DNA from: Desulfurispira natronophila
GTDB lineage: Bacteria > Chrysiogenota > Chrysiogenetes > Chrysiogenales > Chrysiogenaceae
DNA length: 64,000 nucleotides
Assembly (NCBI RefSeq): GCF_014203025.1
Contig: NZ_JACHID010000002.1
Location: 1 to 64,000 of the forward strand
Reading direction: 5' to 3'
Shown: positions 57,386-64,000 of the stretch, one piece after another
Layout: every line of letters begins with the position of its first letter
How positions within the stretch are numbered: position 1 is the stretch's first letter
Position numbers and translations under genes: made by a program
The notes under the pieces: model-generated
Told to the model about the DNA's origin: nothing
What the model saw: only the letters and a program-made list of their open reading frames with translations
Database searches by the model: none

Positions 57386-58735
57386 TCACCGCCCCTGAAA
57401 CTGTACCTTGGTCGTCTGTCTTCCCCGCGCTACCTCCATAATACCCTTTCCCCTGGCCTTTGCCAGAGTCAGGGCCTCAGCCAGGCTTTGTGGGTTGTCC
57501 AGCTGCTGGTCATCTATGGTGACGATGCGGTCCCCGGGGCGAAAGCCAGCGCGTTGTGCCCAGCTACGGGAATGTATTCGTTGTACTTCTACGCCATTTT
57601 CTGAGTAGTTTTGTCCCAGCTCTATACCGAGCCATTGGGCTAGCAGGCGCCGCCCGTAATCGGTTGGCGCCTGTTGTGCCTGCACTTTGGTTTTAAAAAC
57701 TTCGCTATCTCGCAGTACGGTTAACTCCACCAAGTCATTGGCAGTATAGTCAAATAATCCCATGACGTAATCAAGCTCATTGCCTATGGGCATGCTGCCC
57801 ACTTCCAGAATGACATCCCGCCTTCGCAAGGGTTCACCACGAAAGTGGGAGGGGTAGCTGACATCGCTGACCATCACCCCGACGCCGCGGGGAAGTGTGC
57901 GGTTGAGGGTACCGTGAAGCTGTGCTGTTATGGGCTGCACTTCAACACCAATCCAAGCCCGGTGTACGGTTCCGTGCTGAAGTATATAGTCGTATATGCG
58001 CATGGCCCGGTCAATGGGAATACTAAAGCCTATACCCTGGGCGCGACGATAGATAGCAGTATTAATACCAATCACATCTCCGTGTATGTTGAGCAGTGGA
58101 CCACCGCTGTTACCTGGGTTGATCATGGTGTCTGTCTGAATAAGATTGTGGAAGATGCCACTTTCGTCTCGGATTGAGCGGCCCACGGCAGAGATAATGC
58201 CAGTGGTGACGGTGCTGGAGAAACCAAAGGGGTTGCCAATGGCAATAACTGGCTCTCCGATAAGCAAATTGCTGGAGTCGCCGGGGTTGGCGCAAGTCAA
58301 TTGCGTGGGTGGATTTTCCATGGCGAGCACAGCAATGTCGCTGCGGGTGTCGGAGCCCAGTACACGTACTGAGTGCTCTCGATTATCGCTGGTGAAAATA
58401 GTAATAGCCGTAGCCCCTGCTACCACATGAGCGTTGGTGAGTATGTGGCCGCGACAGTCAATAATAACGCCGGAGCCCAGGGACTGTGTTTCGTAGGAGC
58501 GCCCAAAGCCGGGGAAGAAGTCGCGAAAGAACTCATTGAAAAATGGATCGTCGATGACAAAGGGAGAGGAGGTTTGTTGTACGCTCAGGGTGGATATATT
58601 GACGACGGCAGAGCCGACTTTTTCTACGGCTTCGACTACTGGTGTGCGACGAGGATCGCTCTGGGCCAGCAGAGGACTCTGGAACAAGAGAATGCAGCAG
58701 AAAAGAGCGAACAGAAAACGGGCAAAGGAGTTCAT
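57386..58735 (-). CDS. Periplasmic serine protease of the HtrA/Deg family
   Basis: A 449-residue exported protease. A signal peptide (FARFLFALFCCILLF, cleavage near LLA-QS) is followed by the trypsin-like domain. The triad is His (H103, TNAHVVAG), Asp (DTRSDIAVLA) and Ser (NPGNSGGPLLN). Two PDZ domains follow. The first is atypical, lacking the usual SPAxKAG loop, and the second has WAQRAGFRPGDRIVTIDD. ATG 58735 is preferred to TTG 58750. A Rho-independent-like hairpin lies only 14 bases upstream of the start, hinting at attenuation. Confidence 0.9.
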   Translation of the reverse strand: MNSFARFLFALFCCILLFQSPLLAQSDPRRTPVVEAVEKVGSAVVNISTLSVQQTSSPFVIDDPFFNEFFRDFFPGFGRSYETQSLGSGVIIDCRGHILTNAHVVAGATAITIFTSDNREHSVRVLGSDTRSDIAVLAMENPPTQLTCANPGDSSNLLIGEPVIAIGNPFGFSSTVTTGIISAVGRSIRDESGIFHNLIQTDTMINPGNSGGPLLNIHGDVIGINTAIYRRAQGIGFSIPIDRAMRIYDYILQHGTVHRAWIGVEVQPITAQLHGTLNRTLPRGVGVMVSDVSYPSHFRGEPLRRRDVILEVGSMPIGNELDYVMGLFDYTANDLVELTVLRDSEVFKTKVQAQQAPTDYGRRLLAQWLGIELGQNYSENGVEVQRIHSRSWAQRAGFRPGDRIVTIDDQQLDNPQSLAEALTLAKARGKGIMEVARGRQTTKVQFQGR

Positions 58736-58748
58736 GGGGCACCAATGC

Positions 58749-58772
58749 AAAAGGGCAGTGTCGTACTGCCCT
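58749..58772 (-). terminator. Terminator or attenuator immediately before htrA
   Basis: An 8-bp perfect stem (AGGGCAGT / ACTGCCCT at 58752-58759 and 58765-58772) with a 5-base loop reads on the minus strand into TTTT (58752-58749). It lies between the upstream coiled-coil gene (ends 58800) and the htrA start. Confidence 0.65.
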
Positions 58773-58799
58773 GGGGTTTATTTATCAAGCAGGTGAAAT

Positions 58800-59336
58800 T
58801 CAGGATTTACGCTCTTCATCCGATTTTTGATCATCTTCACCTGGTTGAGCTGCTTCCGACGTAAAGCGATGGCTGATGGCGACATCTTCGGCGTGGTATT
58901 CTTCCGGATTATCTTCGGACACATCGGGCCGGCTACTTACAGTTGGTTCTTCACGAAGAATATTGCCCTGCTGCTCTTCTTCATCGGGAGTATACTCGTT
59001 AAGCTCTGCTGCCATATTTAACTCTTCAAGCAGCGCTTGATGAACGGCTATTTCGGCATCTATTTTTTCGATTTCCTCGATCAGAGCGAGGAAGTCTTCG
59101 TCAAACTGCAGATTGCCGCTTTTGAGCAAGTCGTAGGTCAGCGAGCCCAGCTCTTCCAGTTTACGGCTTTTCTTGCGCTCGGAATTAATGATATCCAGTT
59201 TGATCTTGCCCATTTTGGTGAGCTTTACCACTTCGGTTTTACTTCGACTGATCCCTTTGACGACAGACTCGTATACTCTGTCAAGGGATTTGCGTTCCTT
59301 GGCTATTTGGGCAGATTCTTTTTCCTTGTGCTCCAT
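58800..59336 (-). CDS. Conserved-looking coiled-coil protein, unknown function
   Basis: A 178-residue soluble protein I cannot name. Residues 1-100 form a long, highly charged helical segment (KERKSLDRVYESVVKGISRSK, KLTKMGKIKLDIINSERKKSRKLEELGSLTYDLLKSG, LALIEEIEKIDAEIA). The C-terminal 75 residues are acidic and probably disordered (DEEEQQG, SEDNPEEYHAED, DDQKSDEE). No signal peptide or membrane helix. It starts at ATG 59336 (AAGGAG), 31 bases after the engB stop and two genes upstream of htrA, so co-transcription with engB is likely. Confidence 0.65.
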   Translation of the reverse strand: MEHKEKESAQIAKERKSLDRVYESVVKGISRSKTEVVKLTKMGKIKLDIINSERKKSRKLEELGSLTYDLLKSGNLQFDEDFLALIEEIEKIDAEIAVHQALLEELNMAAELNEYTPDEEEQQGNILREEPTVSSRPDVSEDNPEEYHAEDVAISHRFTSEAAQPGEDDQKSDEERKS

Positions 59337-59367
59337 GGTGTGCTCCTTGGCTCTTCTGCTATGCTCT

Positions 59368-59982
59368 TCAGGAATTGGCATCGACGATCTGTCGCTTGGT
59401 CACTTCCCACCAGAACTCCTCTATACCATACTTGCTGGCAGATGAAAATGGCATAAGTGCGCATTTTGAGCCGTAGGACTTGCGTAGCTTGTCGATGTGT
59501 GGGGCAAGCTGGGATTTTTTTAGTTTGTCGGATTTGGTGGCGACAATCAGGGTAGGAATTTGCCATTGACCGAGCAGGTTAAACATTCGCAGGTCATTCT
59601 TTTGGGCCTCGTGGCGGATATCCACAATCATTACGGCCATAGCGATATTTTCACGACACTCCAGGTACTGGTACATATGGCGGTTCCACTGGTCGCGCAT
59701 ACTCGTAGAGACCCGAGCAAAGCCGTAACCCGGAAGATCGACCAGATAGAGCTCGTCGTTAACATCAAAGTAGTTGAGTAAACGGGTGCGTCCTGGTGTC
59801 TTGCTGGTGAGGGCTATACTGCGCTTGCCGGTGATAGTATTGATAAGGCTGGATTTGCCCACATTGCTGCGACCCAGAAATACGATTTCGGGACGGTCTG
59901 GCAGAGGGCAGTGTGCCAGAGACGGGGCCGAAGTGACAAATTGAACCTTATGGGGATGGTATGAACTGATTCTTTTTTCCAT
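59368..59982 (-). CDS. engB: Ribosome biogenesis GTPase EngB/YsxC
   Basis: A 204-residue GTPase of the YihA/YsxC family. G1 is LGRSNVGKSSL, G2 T in KTPGRTR, G3 LVDLPGYG, G4 ATKSDKL and G5 SSASKYG. The family supports 50S subunit assembly. ATG 59982 has an AGGGA site; a longer frame adds 32 unsupported residues. Confidence 0.94.
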   Translation of the reverse strand: MEKRISSYHPHKVQFVTSAPSLAHCPLPDRPEIVFLGRSNVGKSSLINTITGKRSIALTSKTPGRTRLLNYFDVNDELYLVDLPGYGFARVSTSMRDQWNRHMYQYLECRENIAMAVMIVDIRHEAQKNDLRMFNLLGQWQIPTLIVATKSDKLKKSQLAPHIDKLRKSYGSKCALMPFSSASKYGIEEFWWEVTKRQIVDANS

Positions 59983-60080
59983 GAAAAGTCCCTGAAGGTG
60001 TAAAAGTAGCTGATACCGATCAGCATACTGGCATGTTTGGGTATTCGTAACGAAGGTGCATAGTTTTCTAGGCTTCATGA

Positions 60081-60110
60081 AAAAAAGGGAATCCTGAGGA
60101 TTCCCTTTTT
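60081..60110 (-). terminator. Bidirectional Rho-independent terminator downstream of rpsU
   Basis: GGGAATCC (60087-60094) pairs with GGATTCCC (60098-60105) and is flanked by A6 and T5, so it works on both strands. It follows rpsU, which ends at 60135 on the minus strand. Confidence 0.8.
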
Positions 60111-60134
60111 ACATAATGATCCGATGATGGGTGA

Positions 60135-60347
60135 TCAGCCTTGCATGCGACGCATTTTGTTCAGCAGCTTGAGCTGCTTGCGACGCGCCTTGAGCTTCTT
60201 GCGTCGACGGGCTTCTGTAGGCTTTTCGTAAAATGTGTACTTTTTCATTTCACGAATAAGACCTTCGCGCTCAACTTTGCGTTTAAAGGCTTTTAGCGCA
60301 TCGTTGATGTCATCGCTTTCCACTCGGACGTGAGCATTGATAGGCAC
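60135..60347 (-). CDS. rpsU: 30S ribosomal protein S21
   Basis: A 70-residue S21 (VPINAHVRVESDDINDALKAFKRKVEREG, ending KQLKLLNKMRRMQG). The start is GTG 60347 with GGGGTGA about six bases upstream. The longer frame to 60449 has no family match. S21 helps start translation and is highly basic at its C-terminus. Confidence 0.93.
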   Translation of the reverse strand: MPINAHVRVESDDINDALKAFKRKVEREGLIREMKKYTFYEKPTEARRRKKLKARRKQLKLLNKMRRMQG

Positions 60348-60387
60348 TGTGAAATCACCCCATTTCTTGTGAATTTTTAAAAAACTA

Positions 60388-60416
60388 TTCTTAGCATTGG
60401 AGGCAGCTTGTGTCAA
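60388..60416 (-). promoter_or_regulatory. Promoter for rpsU
   Basis: On the minus strand a perfect TTGACA (60416-60411) and TAAGAA (60393-60388) with a 17-base spacer lie about 40 bases upstream of the rpsU GTG. Confidence 0.7.
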
Positions 60417-60509
60417 CCGTGTATTTTTAGCGCACCCTTCGCATGGCAAGTACGCTGAAAAGCGCGGAAAAGCTTACCAAGTAGCGTGAGCAGTAAAACG
60501 ACTCAGGGG

Positions 60510-61508
60510 TCAGGAAAACCACCGTTCAGACTTAAGTCGGCGTGTCATGAGGTCATGAATTCCCTGCTCAACTGGCTTACCTGCAAAGAGGACTTGGTAG
60601 AGCTCAGCGGTGATGGGCATATCCACATCCAGTTTTTGTGCCAGCTCCCAGGTAGACTGGGTTGTTTGCACGCCTTCGGCTACCATGGCCATGCTTTCGA
60701 CTATCTCAGCGAGTTTTTCTCCTCGGGCCAGTCGCTGCCCAACCATCCGGTTACGACTTAATCCGCCGGTACAAGTGAGGAGCAGATCGCCCACTCCAGC
60801 CAGACCGCTGGTGGTTTGCTCTTCGCCGCCACACTTTACAACCAATCTCGTAATTTCAGCCAATCCACGGGTTATGAGTGCGGCGGTGGCATTACACCCT
60901 AACCCCATCTCGCTACAGATTCCACTGGCAATGGCAATGACGTTTTTTACTGCACCACACAACTCCACTCCGGTGAGATCGCTGCTGGTATAGGCGCGAA
61001 AAGTGTCGTTGCTGAATATGGCCTGTACTCCTGCGCCGGTGCGGGGTTTGGTGGAGGCTATGGTCACCGCAGTAGGGGCTGCCTGGACCACCTCTTTCGC
61101 AAAGGAAGGTCCGGAGAGGACTGCCAGGTTGGCATGAGGGCCCAGTATTTCTGCAAAAAGCTGGTGCAGGAGCATCAGGGAATTGTTTTCTATACCTTTG
61201 CTGGCAATAACCATGGGCGTAGCCAAATCGATATTCCGGTAAATTGTGCTAAGCAGTGGACGACTCTTTTGTGTAGGTACCGCCCAGACATAGATTTCAA
61301 AGGGAGAAAAAAGGCGTTCGTAGTCAGTGGTCGCCTCCATGGGCAAGAGCTCTATATCCGGTAAGTAGAGGCTGTTGCGACGATGAAGGTTAATTTCTTC
61401 AGCGACCTCAGGTTCCCGGGCAAAGATCAGGACTTCCCGCCCAGTGGATGCCAGGTGGTGGGCCAGTGCTGTTCCCCAGCTGCCGGCTCCTATAACCGCA
61501 CATTTCAT
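60510..61508 (-). CDS. gpsA: Glycerol-3-phosphate dehydrogenase (NAD(P)+)
   Basis: A 332-residue GpsA making sn-glycerol-3-phosphate for phospholipids. AVIGAGSWGTALAHHLA is the dinucleotide loop. SGPSFAKEVVQAAPTA, VELCGAVKNVIAIASGI (catalytic Lys), GLAGVGDLLLTCTGGLSRNR and EGVQTT complete the pattern. It overlaps the upstream hydrolase by four bases (ATGA). Confidence 0.96.
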   Translation of the reverse strand: MKCAVIGAGSWGTALAHHLASTGREVLIFAREPEVAEEINLHRRNSLYLPDIELLPMEATTDYERLFSPFEIYVWAVPTQKSRPLLSTIYRNIDLATPMVIASKGIENNSLMLLHQLFAEILGPHANLAVLSGPSFAKEVVQAAPTAVTIASTKPRTGAGVQAIFSNDTFRAYTSSDLTGVELCGAVKNVIAIASGICSEMGLGCNATAALITRGLAEITRLVVKCGGEEQTTSGLAGVGDLLLTCTGGLSRNRMVGQRLARGEKLAEIVESMAMVAEGVQTTQSTWELAQKLDVDMPITAELYQVLFAGKPVEQGIHDLMTRRLKSERWFS

Positions 61509-62323
61509 GAAAGTTCCTCCTCAATTATCCTGCGTACAGCTGGTGAGTGAACGCAGTCGCTGACGCTATCACTGTTGGACTGACTCAGGGGCAGTAGGTG
61601 AGCAGCAATGTCGCTTATGATGGCGCTAATTTCGCCCATTAGCGAGTGGTCGCCACGGGGGTAGAGTTGCAGGTGGCTGTGTGGCAGAGCTTCGTGCATA
61701 CGCTGAGACTGTTGCCACTCAACGGTTTCGTCCTGCTGGCCATGAATGAGCAACAGGGGCAAGTGGGTCTGTAATGTGTAGGGGGTATAGGCCTCTACGT
61801 CCTGGAGAAAGTCGATGCCCAATGGTAACCAGGCATCTGCGCCGTAGTGGTAAAATGACATGGATCCTTCCTGGCGCCACTGCTGCACACCTTCTGCTCC
61901 CATGCTGGCCATGCGATTGGCGTAGAAGTCGAAGGAGCCGGCCAGCGTTGTTAAAGAGCGAACCGCAGGGGATGCACCGCCTTCCACATAGCGTACTAAG
62001 ACCATAGCACCCAGTGAGGAGCCAATCAAATGGACTCGCTGGTAGCAGCGATGCAGACTTTCCACGATATTTCGCAGTTGCTGAACCATGCGGGGTACCG
62101 TAAGTCCGAAAAAGAACGGTGCCTGCATATCATCAAAGGTGAATCGCAAGAAAGAGTAGCCTCGGCTGGTAAGAGCTGACTCTATTGTCACTGCCTTGGA
62201 TGAGTGCATAGAAGAGCCAAATCCGTGAATATAGACGACTACATCATCCTGGCTTCGGTGTTGCAAGTTCCACTGGCAAGGTAAATCAGAGATAGTGAGG
62301 CTTGCTGGATTCACTGTGGCCAT
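61505..62323 (-). CDS. YqiA/YcfP-like alpha/beta hydrolase
   Basis: A 272-residue cytosolic alpha/beta hydrolase. IHGFGSS is the oxyanion loop and the nucleophile Ser is in LIGSSLGAMVLVRY. A late acidic residue is in GQQDETV and the His in RGDHSL, giving a complete triad in order. The build resembles YqiA/YcfP esterases. The substrate is unknown. ATG 62323 has GAGGAG. It overlaps the end of the HD gene by 38 bases. Confidence 0.82.
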   Translation of the reverse strand: MATVNPASLTISDLPCQWNLQHRSQDDVVVYIHGFGSSMHSSKAVTIESALTSRGYSFLRFTFDDMQAPFFFGLTVPRMVQQLRNIVESLHRCYQRVHLIGSSLGAMVLVRYVEGGASPAVRSLTTLAGSFDFYANRMASMGAEGVQQWRQEGSMSFYHYGADAWLPLGIDFLQDVEAYTPYTLQTHLPLLLIHGQQDETVEWQQSQRMHEALPHSHLQLYPRGDHSLMGEISAIISDIAAHLLPLSQSNSDSVSDCVHSPAVRRIIEEELS

Positions 62324-64000
62324 TTTCGCTCCTCTTCTCCTTGCCGTTGCGGTTTTCCTGGTTGTTTTGCATGCTGCGCGCCGAGTAGTCAAGCTGCTCC
62401 ACTTCCTGGTGGGTAAAGTGTCGAATAGAGGCGGGAGGTTTGCGGGTAGGCGCAATCAGGTTTCCTTCATCAGTACTTGCTTCTCGGGTCTTGGCCGCTT
62501 CTTTCTTGTCCTCTGGGTACTCAATGCGCTGATGGTATATGCTGGTAAGGGTGGTAGTGAAACTGTCGGCAATAAGGCCGATATCCTTCAGAGTCAGCTC
62601 ACATTCATCCAGCTGTCCGTCAACAAAAATATTGTTGATGATTTTTTGCACCAAGCTCTGAATGCGGTGATGGTTGGGCTCCGCTAGCGCTCGCGTGGCA
62701 GCTTCGCAACTGTCTGCCAGCATGACCAGCGCAGCAGCGCGGGTTTGGGGTTTTGGACCGGCGTAGCGGAACTTTTCCTCATCCACGGACTCGCCAGCGC
62801 TCAAGGCCTTTTTGTAAAAGTATTGGATGAGTGTTCTTCCGTGGTGTTGCTGCAGTATATCGCAGATAGTTATAGGCAGGTTGTACTCTTCCGCCAACTC
62901 ACGACCATGTTTGACGTGATTGGTAATGACCAGGCTGGACATGGCTGGCGAAAGGCTGTCGTGGCGATTAATACCTCGCTGGTTTTCGATGAAGTACTCC
63001 GGTTTCTTCATCTTGCCAATGTCGTGATAGTAGGCCCCTACTCTGGCCAGTAAGGGGTTAACACCGATTTTTTCCGCCGCTGCCTCTGCCAGGCTTCCTA
63101 CGATAATACTGTGATGGTAGGTGCCCGGTGCCCGAAGAATGAGCTGCTTGAGCAAGGGGTGGCCCATATTGCTCAGCTCCAATAGTCTCAAGTCGCTCGT
63201 CACGTGAAAAATCGATTCGAAAATAGGCAGCAGGCCCATAACGATGAGCATGGAGATTTGAGCGGAGATAAAGACAAAGAGAAAAACCCAAACAGCTCCC
63301 CATGTGAAGAGTTCGCCGTTGATAAGTAATATGGACGTCATCACTAAGGTGCCGGCAGCACTGGACCACAAGGCCGAAAATGTCAGATCCATACGATTTC
63401 GGAAGGAGAAGCTGGTGTAGGCAGCTACCAGGCAGCATACAAAGGTGTACAGGGTGAAGCTTATATCGTGGCCTACCATAACGCCGCAAATGATAGAAAA
63501 TACCGTGGTATAGATCATGGCGATATGCAGATCAAGCAGTATGGCGATCAGCATGGCTCCAGCTGCAATGGGTATGGCATAGATCATGTAATCGTAGCTG
63601 ACGTTGGGCAGGTTGAAGGAGAGACCACTGACCACAATAGAGAAAAACTTTACCAGGGCAATAGATCCCAACAGAATGGTGAAGAAAATATAGAGGCGGT
63701 CGCTATTGTTAAAGATCTTCTTGCGCGCTTTCTCAAAATATTTCCAGGGAATAAAAATGAGAATGGCCGCCATTATCAGTGTCCCGGCAAGAGAGTAGAA
63801 GTGCTCCAGGGGGCTTTTTACCTGGCGCAGTGTCTCAAGTTTTTCCTGGGTCAACTCATCCACCAGCTCTCCCTCTCGTACGACCATCTCCCCCTGGCGC
63901 ACCAGAATATAAGCGGGTTGTACTGCATCAGCAATCTCTTCACGGCGGGTGATAGTGGCCTTTTCGTTGTATGAAACATCGGGGTGCAGATTAGCCATAA
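62286..64000 (-). CDS. 7TM-HD family phosphohydrolase (PgpH-like), 5'-incomplete
   Basis: At least 570 residues; the gene continues past the window end, so the visible Met at 63998 is internal. The order is the tail of the extracytoplasmic 7TMR-HDED region (EEIADAVQPAYILVRQGEMVVREGE), a 7TM block (about 65-250 of the visible part) and the HD domain. HHSIIVGSLAEAAA and the HD pair in VGAYYHDIGKM, with QHHG following, are present. Homologues degrade c-di-AMP. The C-terminal tail is charged and disordered. No diadenylate cyclase is in the window. Confidence 0.92.
   Translation of the reverse strand, partial: MANLHPDVSYNEKATITRREEIADAVQPAYILVRQGEMVVREGELVDELTQEKLETLRQVKSPLEHFYSLAGTLIMAAILIFIPWKYFEKARKKIFNNSDRLYIFFTILLGSIALVKFFSIVVSGLSFNLPNVSYDYMIYAIPIAAGAMLIAILLDLHIAMIYTTVFSIICGVMVGHDISFTLYTFVCCLVAAYTSFSFRNRMDLTFSALWSSAAGTLVMTSILLINGELFTWGAVWVFLFVFISAQISMLIVMGLLPIFESIFHVTSDLRLLELSNMGHPLLKQLILRAPGTYHHSIIVGSLAEAAAEKIGVNPLLARVGAYYHDIGKMKKPEYFIENQRGINRHDSLSPAMSSLVITNHVKHGRELAEEYNLPITICDILQQHHGRTLIQYFYKKALSAGESVDEEKFRYAGPKPQTRAAALVMLADSCEAATRALAEPNHHRIQSLVQKIINNIFVDGQLDECELTLKDIGLIADSFTTTLTSIYHQRIEYPEDKKEAAKTREASTDEGNLIAPTRKPPASIRHFTHQEVEQLDYSARSMQNNQENRNGKEKRSENGHSESSKPHYL

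Overview
The window is about 64 kb of compact, moderate-GC bacterial chromosome with almost no mobile DNA. It looks Gram-negative: there is a lipoprotein signal, several Sec signal peptides, a small outer-membrane-like protein, a periplasmic HtrA protease and Pseudomonas-like extended Pst permeases. The ATP synthase cluster carries paired b'/b subunits followed by delta-alpha-gamma-beta-epsilon, without the a and c subunits. That split layout is known from Campylobacterota, delta-type groups and Chrysiogenota/Deferribacterota. Together with the many Cys-rich PAS/GAF sensors this suggests a Chrysiogenota (Desulfurispirillum-like) or delta-group organism. The taxonomic placement is an inference.

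Layout. 1-406: end of an rRNA operon (23S tail, 5S, tRNA-Met, terminator). 474-6471 (+): NlpC/P60 lipoprotein, tsaB-rimI, a C-terminally cut PHP phosphatase, a diguanylate cyclase and a small exported protein. 6520-17677 (-): YgjP-like metalloprotease, nadA, panD-panC-panB, trkH-trkA, an exported TPR protein, pyrC and tyrS. 17964-21482 (+): trpE-trpG and an orphan histidine kinase. 21732-31794 (+): a complete phosphate regulon (Pho-box-like promoter, pstS, pstC, pstA, pstB, two phoU genes, phoB, phoR). 31995-36995: htpX-thiE, rpsO-pnp, rplU-rpmA. 37273-45512: one long, mostly overlapping run obgE-rsfS-rlmH-dksA-like-gpmI-comF-PAS/coiled-coil protein-gapA-pgk, joining ribosome assembly to lower glycolysis. 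45629-51424: the F1/stator half of ATP synthase. 51552-53208: sfsA and an RluD-type pseudouridine synthase. 53593-55587: a chemoreceptor. 55588-57385: the only accessory-looking stretch, with unexplained short ORFs, a zeta-toxin-like kinase coupled to a 58-residue partner, and a decayed fragment of an ATP-binding (AlbA_2/schlafen-type) protein. 57386-64000 (-): htrA, a conserved coiled-coil protein, engB, rpsU, gpsA, an alpha/beta hydrolase and a 5'-incomplete 7TM-HD phosphohydrolase.

Most genes are housekeeping and tightly packed, often with 1-4 base ATGA/GTGA overlaps, so translational coupling is common. The parts most worth a second look are the TA-like pair with its missed 58-residue ORF, the orphan PAS/coiled-coil protein inside the glycolysis/ribosome operon, the layered regulation of the pst locus (Pho box, pstS-pstC hairpin, a second phoU with its own -10 element) and an attenuator-like hairpin directly before htrA.
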